This document shows positions 24,951-32,244 of a stretch of 64,000 nt of DNA, one piece after another. The notes under the pieces are model-generated. The model had not been told where the DNA came from and did no database searches. It was given only the letters and a program-made list of their open reading frames with translations. Source of the stretch: JAPHSX01 sp039714395 (lineage in GTDB: Bacteria; Pseudomonadota; Gammaproteobacteria; Thiohalomonadales; Thiohalomonadaceae); NCBI GenBank assembly GCA_039714395.1, contig JBDLJH010000001.1, positions 62,001 through 126,000 on the forward strand, given 5' to 3'. The position numbers were made by a program, and so were the translations under genes. Within the stretch, counting starts at the first letter, position 1, and every line of letters begins with the position of its first letter.

Positions 24951-26141
24951 ATGCGCATGACTTCCCTTGTGTGGAAAGAGCTGCTGGTACTACGTAAGGA
25001 TCTTCATGGCCTGCTGGTGCTGTTTGTTATGCCGGCCATATTCATCCTCATTATGTCGCTTGCGATGCGTGACACCTTCAGCGAAAGACACGGGGTGGAG
25101 ATCTACTACCTGTTACTGGATTCAGATCAAAGTGAGGCGTCACTGATACTACGTGAAAAACTGGAGAGTGTAGAAGGCTTTCGGCTGGTGGAAGAGGTTA
25201 CGGCCAATAACCTTGGGGAAGTTGAATCACTGGTGGCTACCGATCGCTATAAGTTTGCCATATTTATTCCAAAGGGTTACGGGCAGCGGCTGGAGGAACA
25301 GCAGCGCGATGGTTTGCTGGAGTTGCTGGCCTCGCCGACGGTAGCACCACAGTTGCGACGTCTGTTTGAAGTGGTGTTGAGTGCATCGGTGCATGGCAGT
25401 CAGTTTACGCAGATGATGGAGTTGCTGGCAGAGGATGATGCTCCAGTTGCGGACAACGATGCGATGTTTGCCAGCGGCCTGGTCAAGACGCGTTATGTTT
25501 TTCAGGGTGAGGCCCCACAGGTTCAGCCAACATCGGTTCAGCAGAGTGTGCCTGCGTGGTTAGTCTTTTCCATGTTCTTCGTGGTGATACCATTATCAAC
25601 GGCATTTATTATCGAACGCCAACAGGGAAGCATGTTGCGTTTGCGTATTATGAATATCTCAAGTCTTAGCCTGATTGTGGGCAAGATTATTCCCTACTAC
25701 CTGATCAACCAGATTCAGATGGTGTTAATGGTGCTGGTAGGGATCTATCTGGTTCCACAATTTGGTGGAGATAGTCTGGCATTGAATGGTTCACTACTGG
25801 GACTTGCGTTGATCTCTTCAGCCACCAGCCTTGCCGCGATATCCTTTGCCTTGCTGATCACGACACTGGCCACTACTCATACTCAGGCCACCACGATGGG
25901 GGGCGTATCAAATATTATATTTGGTGCGCTGGGTGGTGTTATGGTACCTAAATTTGTGATGCCGCCATTTATGCGTGAACTTGCCGATGTCTCCCCCATG
26001 TCGTGGGGGTTGGAAGGTTTTCTTGACATTTTTTTACGCAATGCCAGCTGGCTGGAAGTTCTTCCAGAGGTGGGGGCACTGTTACTTTTTGCTATGGGTT
26101 CCCTGACACTAGCCATCTTTTTCTTTTCGCGGAATAATTAA
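24951..26141 (+). CDS. ABC-2 type permease (lipid cluster)
   Basis: About 396 residues. One N-terminal membrane helix (near residues 18-36), a large periplasmic domain (about 40-200), then five helices in the C-terminal half ending in FFFSRNN. This is the layout of ABC-2 drug/lipid exporters of the YhhJ/LinN kind. ATG at 24951 is chosen over one 30 bases upstream because it starts after the ATPase stop and is followed by SLVWKELLVL, the usual opening. Two bp precede the acyl carrier protein gene. Confidence 0.85.
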   Translation: MRMTSLVWKELLVLRKDLHGLLVLFVMPAIFILIMSLAMRDTFSERHGVEIYYLLLDSDQSEASLILREKLESVEGFRLVEEVTANNLGEVESLVATDRYKFAIFIPKGYGQRLEEQQRDGLLELLASPTVAPQLRRLFEVVLSASVHGSQFTQMMELLAEDDAPVADNDAMFASGLVKTRYVFQGEAPQVQPTSVQQSVPAWLVFSMFFVVIPLSTAFIIERQQGSMLRLRIMNISSLSLIVGKIIPYYLINQIQMVLMVLVGIYLVPQFGGDSLALNGSLLGLALISSATSLAAISFALLITTLATTHTQATTMGGVSNIIFGALGGVMVPKFVMPPFMRELADVSPMSWGLEGFLDIFLRNASWLEVLPEVGALLLFAMGSLTLAIFFFSRNN

Positions 26142-26143
26142 CT

Positions 26144-26413
26144 ATGCAGACTGAATCCGAACAGCAACGCCGGATGGCGATAAAACTGATGATTATCGAG
26201 GAGTGTGACAAGGATGTGGCCGCAGAGGTCATAGACGATGATGAACTACTGTTTGGGGATAGCTCGAAATTACAGCTTGATTCACTGGATGCATTACAAC
26301 TATCTATGGCACTACAACATCGCTTTGGCATTCGTCTGGCCGATAGCAAGGCATTACGGCGTGCATTTGCAACAGTGGCAACACTGGATACCTTTATACA
26401 GCAGCAGGAGTAG
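26144..26413 (+). CDS. Acyl carrier protein
   Basis: 89 residues with the phosphopantetheine attachment site Ser47 in LQLDSLDALQL. It is acidic in helix 2, as needed for docking. Distinct from housekeeping AcpP, which carries GADSLD. It is expected to carry the beta-ketoacyl intermediate passed between the ketosynthases of this cluster (the DarC role in dialkylresorcinol systems). Confidence 0.9.
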   Translation: MQTESEQQRRMAIKLMIIEECDKDVAAEVIDDDELLFGDSSKLQLDSLDALQLSMALQHRFGIRLADSKALRRAFATVATLDTFIQQQE

Positions 26414-26419
26414 TGCATT

Positions 26420-27580
26420 TTGGGAGAGCGAGTAATTGTTGCCTCTGCCTCGATACGATCAGCTCTGGGTTCAGATAAGCGTGCTATAGCGAACTCACTG
26501 CTTGCCGCTGAGGGACGGGCCGAGGTTCTGGAGTTGGAGAATTTTGGTGGTCGTGACTATCTCTATTATCCAATTAAGGACGCCCCCTCCCTGAGACAGG
26601 GTGGACGCCTTTTATCTTTACTCGATGACTGCGTAGAGGAGGCGTTGTTGGCCTCATCTCTATCACCGGAACAGCTTCAGGATGCCGCACTGTTCCTTGG
26701 CAGCTCGTCCTTTGATATTGGTGATGAGGAGCTGCGTCTACAGCGTGAACTTAAAAGTGATACCGGCGCATCGCCTCTTCCTCGTTCCTACTGTGGTGAT
26801 CTTGCGCAGCACCTTGCACAGCGGTTTTCGATTCGCGGCGGTACCCATACTTTTAATACAGCCTGTACCTCCAGTGCCAATGCCCTGCTCTATGCCATGC
26901 ATGCGGTACGCAGTGGCAGACTGGCTACTGCATTAGTGGTTGGTGTGGAGTGTTTCAATTTAACCACTCTGGCAGGCTTTGATAGTTTGCAACTGCTGAG
27001 CCGTGATCAATATCGCCCTTTTGATCTTAATCGCAGTGGACTGGTATTGGGGGAGGGTATAGGGGCGGTTGTGGTGGCCTCTTCTGGACAGGTATCGATA
27101 GATGCAGAATGGGGTGATGTGGTTATTCTCGGCGGTAGTAGCGGATGCGATCCGAAAGGCATGACCTGCTCATCGGCAGAGAGTATGGCGCAGGTGATGG
27201 AGGGTGCACTGAATAGCGCAGGTATTGGTAGTGATGATGTTGCCTTGCTCAAGGCCCATGCGACGGGGAGTGAAAGTAATGATGCTGCAGAGGCGGCAGC
27301 AATGCGTATCCAGTTCAAACAACGAATCCCAGATTGCACCTCTATAAAAGGGGCGCTGGGTCATACTCTGGGAGCGAGCGGGATCGTTGAGTTGATTGCC
27401 CTGCTATCATGCTTGCGTAGCGGCCGAATCCCATCGACCCTGGGCTTTTCTGTGGAGGATGAGCAACTGGGTTTCTCTCCACTGAGAGAGGCCAGGATCT
27501 TTGCGGGCGGCCCAGTGATGCTTAACTATTTTGGTTTTGGTGGCAATAACAACTCCCTTATTCTGGAACTGGAGTCGTGA
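26420..27580 (+). CDS. Beta-ketoacyl-ACP synthase (KAS I/II type)
   Basis: 386 residues, TTG start. The complete Cys-His-His triad is seen: C149 in NTACTSSANAL, H280 in KAHATGS and H315 in IKGALGHTLGASG with K310; FGFGGNN ends the fold. It elongates an ACP-bound acyl chain by decarboxylative condensation. Lys-Ala-His replaces the common HGTGT opening, which marks a specialised rather than primary fatty-acid enzyme. Its stop overlaps the next start, so it and its inactive-looking partner are probably made in equal amounts. Confidence 0.9.
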   Translation: MGERVIVASASIRSALGSDKRAIANSLLAAEGRAEVLELENFGGRDYLYYPIKDAPSLRQGGRLLSLLDDCVEEALLASSLSPEQLQDAALFLGSSSFDIGDEELRLQRELKSDTGASPLPRSYCGDLAQHLAQRFSIRGGTHTFNTACTSSANALLYAMHAVRSGRLATALVVGVECFNLTTLAGFDSLQLLSRDQYRPFDLNRSGLVLGEGIGAVVVASSGQVSIDAEWGDVVILGGSSGCDPKGMTCSSAESMAQVMEGALNSAGIGSDDVALLKAHATGSESNDAAEAAAMRIQFKQRIPDCTSIKGALGHTLGASGIVELIALLSCLRSGRIPSTLGFSVEDEQLGFSPLREARIFAGGPVMLNYFGFGGNNNSLILELES

Positions 27581-28443
27581 TGGATAAGTTCTATGTGACG
27601 GCCAGTTCAGCCAGTGCCTTCCCGGCCACAGAACCAGCGAGCGACATTAAGGCGTTGTTGCGTGATGAGTGGGGAGCCAGGCCCCGGCGAACCAGTCGTC
27701 TCACGGATCTCTCTCTGCTGGGTGCCCTGCGCTGCACTCAAGGGCAGATTAACCCAGATAAAATGATGGGACTCTATCTGGCGAGTGGACGGGGTAGTGT
27801 GGGTGATACCAGTGGCATGTTACAGCAGATATTGGTTCAGGATGTTGAGCCAATGCCACTGACGTTTATTAATGTCTCCAGCAATATGCCTGGCTACTAT
27901 ATTTCTCAAAATTTGGGTTTAACCGGGCCAAACCTCGCGGTGACGGCAGGGAAGGGTTCATTCGACAGTGCTGTCGAACTGGCACTACTCGATCTTAATA
28001 GTGGCGCGGTAGAGCAGGCACTAATTGGGGCCGTGGAGGAGTGTGCTTATCCACTGTCAGAGTATCGCGCACACCTGGCATTAAGCGCTACGGTACCACT
28101 TGCAGAGAGTAGTGCATGGATGATGCTTTCTCGTCGTGCAGAGGGGAGCCTGGCAGAGTTGCGGCTGTGTCGACACTATAGTCGCCTGGATAATGCGATA
28201 GAGGCACTCGGCAAGCTGCCACAGGCGACGCGTTATGTTGTTGCCGGTGAATTACCTGCCCAGTTGCAGCCGGTGCTGGATGAGCGAAACATATCACCAC
28301 TGGAGGGTGTTTTTCCTGGCGATAGCCAGAGTATTGCTGCCTGGCAACTGTTGCAGGCACTTGAGCAGAGTGGGGATGAGTCGTTACTCTATTTGCGTGG
28401 TAATCGGGAAGAGGGGGTTTTTGTAATGTGGCTCTGCCGTTAG
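27580..28443 (+). CDS. Ketosynthase-like partner lacking catalytic Cys (chain-length-factor-like)
   Basis: 287 residues with the N-terminal half of the thiolase fold recognisable (MGLYLASGRGSVGDTSGM, then NLGLTGPNLAVTAGKGSFDSAVELAL). At the position of the active-site cysteine there is glycine (G124, aligned with TACTSS of the neighbour), and no HGTGT or GHTxGAAG histidine motif is found. It is short for a KAS (usually about 400). ATG at 27580 overlaps the upstream TGA; a GTG one codon earlier is possible. By analogy to type II polyketide systems it may pair with the active ketosynthase and set chain length. Confidence 0.72.
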   Translation: MDKFYVTASSASAFPATEPASDIKALLRDEWGARPRRTSRLTDLSLLGALRCTQGQINPDKMMGLYLASGRGSVGDTSGMLQQILVQDVEPMPLTFINVSSNMPGYYISQNLGLTGPNLAVTAGKGSFDSAVELALLDLNSGAVEQALIGAVEECAYPLSEYRAHLALSATVPLAESSAWMMLSRRAEGSLAELRLCRHYSRLDNAIEALGKLPQATRYVVAGELPAQLQPVLDERNISPLEGVFPGDSQSIAAWQLLQALEQSGDESLLYLRGNREEGVFVMWLCR

Positions 28444-28456
28444 TTGTAATCGTAAA

Positions 28457-29452
28457 CTAGCGGTAGCTGCGCGTGATGCGAAAGACCTCGGCCTCGTGTT
28501 CGGCAATGGTATGTAACCGCTCGCCAATCTCTTTAAGTTCCAGTTTTGGTTTTTTACGTACGAAGTTCGCACTGTGCAGGGCAAACTCTCGCCACTCATC
28601 GCCGACCGTAGTCATTTTTTGTGAGGCCTCACGTAACAAATCACTGTTAGTTAATTCTGCCGCCTCCTGCAGAAACGATGCGTACATAAAGCGGAACCCG
28701 GCGCCGCCTGTGCCGATCTCCTCCTGCATACGTACGACATTGCCCAGGAATAGGCGTGCATAGCGAGGATCACTATCGTTGCTCAGCCTGGTAATTTGTT
28801 TAGCCAAAGAGTGAATGCCGCGTATCCCCATGAAGGGCAGAGGCAGGCTGAGCATCTGGAATGCACTCTTGCGTAAGACCCGCTTTAACAGCTTTTCAAC
28901 ATTAATCTCACTGGGTACCTGTTTGGGGTAATAGAGTAGCCCCTTTGGTGCAAAGACGCCCTTGGTAAAGCGTGCCTTTTTCAGGTCTGCCTCAGGGCAG
29001 CGAACGGTATATTCAAATACAGGATCGCTGATCAGATATTCTCCCCCCTCCTTGCCATAGACCACCAGGTTATGGGCATTGAAATGAAAACGCATTTCGG
29101 GCGGAAAGTAGGGTAACCAGTAGACAGAGGTCTGCAGGCCTACGACCTCACCACGCTCAAGGAGGGCGTCAAGATCTGCCATGCCGGCATCGGCATTACG
29201 GTAACGTTTGCTTACCATTTTTATCCCCAGCACACTTTGCAGCCCTTTAATGATGGCACCGGGCCACATGCGATAGGCGGTAAGGGGTAGGCCCCCAACC
29301 TTAATCCATGGCATGTGAACAAAGATGATGCCCGAGGCGAGACCGAGCGCCATCGGTTCGGAGATATTGAGACCATAGTGGCGTAGCAGGGAAGAGATTG
29401 CGCCTGTTTCGCAGTGCGCAGCCTGTTGGTGCTGGTAGTCGTGATTACTCAT
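28457..29452 (-). CDS. BtrH-like N-terminal-domain protein (acyl transfer/offloading)
   Basis: 331 residues. The N-terminal cysteine-protease-like fold of the BtrH_N family shows HCETGAISSLLRHYGL with nucleophile candidate C14, H127 in FNAHNLVVYG and D143 in LISDPVFE, a plausible Cys-His-Asp triad. The C-terminal helical half (about 180-331) matches the DUF4872 type seen with it. BtrH of butirosin biosynthesis moves an acyl chain from a carrier protein to an amine. Here it is the natural candidate for releasing or attaching the cluster's acyl product. It overlaps the preceding gene by 8 bp. Confidence 0.75.
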   Translation of the reverse strand: MSNHDYQHQQAAHCETGAISSLLRHYGLNISEPMALGLASGIIFVHMPWIKVGGLPLTAYRMWPGAIIKGLQSVLGIKMVSKRYRNADAGMADLDALLERGEVVGLQTSVYWLPYFPPEMRFHFNAHNLVVYGKEGGEYLISDPVFEYTVRCPEADLKKARFTKGVFAPKGLLYYPKQVPSEINVEKLLKRVLRKSAFQMLSLPLPFMGIRGIHSLAKQITRLSNDSDPRYARLFLGNVVRMQEEIGTGGAGFRFMYASFLQEAAELTNSDLLREASQKMTTVGDEWREFALHSANFVRKKPKLELKEIGERLHTIAEHEAEVFRITRSYR

Positions 29453-29864
29453 CGGTGATGCTTTTGTCTGGGGGTATTGAACCCAGTGTTTCTGTGGAGA
29501 GCCCGAGTGCCTCTGCGTAACATTTCAGCAAATTACGGCGAAGTTTGGGGAAGACCTTAGGTTTCAGGTGATAACGCACGCGCCATGTGAACATGCCAAC
29601 TGATTGGGCAAGGGTGAGGATATCCATGCGACGATCATACATGTGGTATTCGAGTGGGGAGGCTAGTCCTGCTTCGACGCGCTCACGGCTCTCATCTCGC
29701 AGTCGATGCAGTTCATTAATAGCCTGTGAGGTAACGGTTTCTTCAACTTTGGACCCGGTGGAGGTGACTATCGCGTAGTTACCATCCTCTCCTACAGCGT
29801 AGACAGCCTTACGGCCCCCGCTGAGAGTGCTGTTGTCCTCCTGGGGAACTTCATCCTTGTGCAT
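29445..29864 (-). CDS. Small conserved protein of the lipid cluster, unknown function
   Basis: 139 residues, soluble, no signal. The C-terminal half (EYHMYDRRMDILTLAQSVGMFTWRVRYHLKP) has the spacing of a helix-turn-helix-like bundle, followed by LLKCYAEALGLS, which resembles Xre-type regulators. I recognise similar small proteins beside DarB-type genes but know no function. Embedded between and coupled to darB-like and BtrH-like genes (gap of 1 bp and overlap of 8 bp), so a part in the pathway or its control is likely. Confidence 0.6.
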   Translation of the reverse strand: MHKDEVPQEDNSTLSGGRKAVYAVGEDGNYAIVTSTGSKVEETVTSQAINELHRLRDESRERVEAGLASPLEYHMYDRRMDILTLAQSVGMFTWRVRYHLKPKVFPKLRRNLLKCYAEALGLSTETLGSIPPDKSITDE

Positions 29865-29865
29865 C

Positions 29866-31017
29866 TCAAACTACCGTTAATAGTGTAAAGGAGGTAGAGA
29901 AGCGGCCGCTCTCCGGCACGAAACAGAGTATTTTTTCCCCCGCCTTTAATCGGCCACTGTGGAATAGCTCCTCAAGCATAATATAGATGGAGGCGGAACC
30001 AACATTGCCTTTCTCTGAGAGGTTAGTAAACCACTTTTCCTGAGGAATGGCGTAGCCAATGTTTTCTAACCCTTTGGCCAGTCGCGGACGGAAATACTCT
30101 GAGGACATATGGGGCAGAAAGTAGTCGATATCTTCGGCCGAGAGACCGTGTTTCTCCATAATTCCGGGCAATACCTGCTCGACGGTAGCACTGACGATGT
30201 TGTCATTTAACAGTTTCACATCCTGTTTTACCGTCAGTACAGATTCCTCTACCACCTCATCGAGTGTGTCGAATTCTCGCCAGCCCTGTAAGGTGCCGTC
30301 TTCACGTTTTATTGCTCCACCGTACATGCAGGTCTCATAACTGCCTGCCTGAGAGAGTATTTCGATCCACTCAATGCGCAGCGACGGGCCATTAGTGTTG
30401 GGGCTGTCTTGCAGTAAAACAGCACCGGCCCCGTCGGATAACATCCAACGCAGGAAATCCTTTTCAAAGGCAATTTCTGGCCGCTGCTCCAGTTCTTTAA
30501 GCTTGCTCTCAGACTCTTTTTTGAAATTTTTCGCCAACATAAAGCTGGAGACCAGCTCGGAGCCACTGGCGACGGCATTTTTTGCTCCACCACAGAGAAC
30601 TTCAAGGTAGGCAAATTTAAGTGCAGTAATACCGGCAGCACAGATACCAGAACTGGTATTAACTTCACAGGCGGGGGTACCGAGTTCACCATGCACCATG
30701 ACACCGTGTCCCGGGGCGAGTTGATCCGGTGAGCTGGTGCCACAGCTAATACAGTCAATATCGTTGAGCTTGAAGTTAGTGGATGCCAGCCCACGTATTG
30801 CCTCGGCAGTCATCTGGGCGTTGGTGTAGCGCAGGACACCGCTTTCCCTGTCGATGGCATAGTAACGGTTCTTTATCCCATTACTTCTCAAAATCAGGGA
30901 TTTGGCTCTCGATTTTGTGCCGTTGATATAGCCGAGAGCATCTTCGATCTCGCTATTGTTGATAGCCTCGTTAGGAAGAAAGGCGGCTATCTCTGTAATG
31001 TATACGGCATTAGTCAT
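29866..31017 (-). CDS. DarB-type beta-ketoacyl synthase III
   Basis: 383 residues of the KAS III fold. Active-site C126 in NTSSGICAAGITAL, His in FLPHMSSEYF and Asn in GNVGSASIY. The N-terminus VYITEIAAFLPNEAI...LRSNGIKNRYYAID is characteristic of the DarB branch, which joins two beta-ketoacyl chains to a cyclohexanedione ring, the precursor of dialkylresorcinols. Its start overlaps the stop of the DarA-like gene by 8 bp. The family call is strong; the exact product is inferred. Confidence 0.85.
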   Translation of the reverse strand: MTNAVYITEIAAFLPNEAINNSEIEDALGYINGTKSRAKSLILRSNGIKNRYYAIDRESGVLRYTNAQMTAEAIRGLASTNFKLNDIDCISCGTSSPDQLAPGHGVMVHGELGTPACEVNTSSGICAAGITALKFAYLEVLCGGAKNAVASGSELVSSFMLAKNFKKESESKLKELEQRPEIAFEKDFLRWMLSDGAGAVLLQDSPNTNGPSLRIEWIEILSQAGSYETCMYGGAIKREDGTLQGWREFDTLDEVVEESVLTVKQDVKLLNDNIVSATVEQVLPGIMEKHGLSAEDIDYFLPHMSSEYFRPRLAKGLENIGYAIPQEKWFTNLSEKGNVGSASIYIMLEELFHSGRLKAGEKILCFVPESGRFSTSFTLLTVV

Positions 31018-31963
31018 GGGGGAATTCAGCTAATCTTGTCTCTGCAGAGCCGGAGGGCTGTTCAAAATATTTTTGTTGTATAGCAAGGCGTCTTTTCATC
31101 AGCGGCCGAAACAGGGTTCGCAATAACATGGTTAGTGGAACCACGCTAATGATCAGGCTGATGAGGAAAATCACGTAGATGAATAATACGGGTTTGCGTG
31201 TAACGCTTCCAGGCTTGCCCACCCGCCGCAGCAGTTTACCCCATATCATGAAACTGCGAGTGCCGATTTTCTCACTCGGTATAAGGCTGGGGTTTACAGT
31301 GACGGCGCGCAGCCCATGCAGCAGCGGACCATCACCTTTCTCCTGTCCCTGCTCCAGAGATGAGGTAAGGGCATGACCAAAGCGCTTGCTGGCCTTGATC
31401 TCATCCTGACTCACTCCAGCCACCGGAAGCCAGCCGTCGCTACGCCCTTTGTTGCCGGTTAGTAGCCAGCGGGGTGTTGTAATGAAGGTAAGCAGGCTGT
31501 TGCTGCTATCAATGAGGGTGATATTATCCAGCAGACGGGCATTAGCCTCTTTGATTAGCTGCTTCATCTTCTCCTGTGCCATAAGCCACATGTTACGACA
31601 GGCGATGATGGTGATTACCGGCTTGCCCTTGAGCAGGCGCTTACCCTGTTCAGATTTCATAAATGCGGTAATGGGCAGGGAGGGGGAGAGGAACCAGACC
31701 TGATAAGAGATTAAAATTAGATCGTAATCCTGCTCTGCAGCAGACGACAGCGGCTGAAGTGGAGGTGGATCGAGGTAAACCGACTCGGGAAAGACGTCAA
31801 AAAACTGGAATAAGGACCAGGGGAATGGATACGCTTTTACAGGCTGCAGGCACTCGTAGGTTACCTCGATGCCTTCCTTGGCCTCAAGCGGAGCACAGAT
31901 TGATTTGACGACACTGCTAAGTTGTCCTGTCTGTGAGTAATAGACAGCTAGTACTTTCTTCAT
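31010..31963 (-). CDS. DarA-like flavodoxin-fold protein (dialkylresorcinol formation)
   Basis: 317 residues from ATG at 31963; an earlier in-frame start would add 24 residues lacking family character. It opens KKVLAVYYSQTGQLSSVV, the FMN phosphate-binding loop of flavodoxins. Middle segments (LILISYQVWFLSPSLP, ITIIACRNMW) follow the flavodoxin/NADPH-quinone-reductase fold, and two membrane helices sit at about 245-280. DarA-type proteins aromatise the DarB product to a dialkylresorcinol. First gene of the minus-strand unit, divergent from clpB. Confidence 0.8.
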   Translation of the reverse strand: MKKVLAVYYSQTGQLSSVVKSICAPLEAKEGIEVTYECLQPVKAYPFPWSLFQFFDVFPESVYLDPPPLQPLSSAAEQDYDLILISYQVWFLSPSLPITAFMKSEQGKRLLKGKPVITIIACRNMWLMAQEKMKQLIKEANARLLDNITLIDSSNSLLTFITTPRWLLTGNKGRSDGWLPVAGVSQDEIKASKRFGHALTSSLEQGQEKGDGPLLHGLRAVTVNPSLIPSEKIGTRSFMIWGKLLRRVGKPGSVTRKPVLFIYVIFLISLIISVVPLTMLLRTLFRPLMKRRLAIQQKYFEQPSGSAETRLAEFPHD

Positions 31964-32177
31964 AAGTTCCGATTTGTTTGGTCGTAACGCCTTGTATTTA
32001 TTCTGTAAAGCTACGGTTAGGTGGATATTGTACATGTTATTGGGGCTATGGGTGGTGATAACTGAATGATTTGATTATGGTGACTGCGGCCGGATAAGTC
32101 CCACCCTTATCCAGAAGCCATTTTCATGGATGATATATCGACAGATTAAGCCGCCAGACAATACCCTTAGAAAACCT

Positions 32178-32210
32178 CTTGAATTGCACTGGATCATCCT
32201 TATTTGTTAG
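32178..32210 (+). promoter_or_regulatory. Possible heat-shock (RpoH) promoter of clpB
   Basis: CTTGAA at 32178-32183 matches the RpoH -35 element. A CATCCTTAT-like stretch after a 12-13-base spacer is a poor -10 match. Position, about 45-65 bp ahead of clpB, is sensible. Confidence 0.35.
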
Positions 32211-32244
32211 ATATTCCCAAATTCTTAGTTCGGAGTAACACTTC

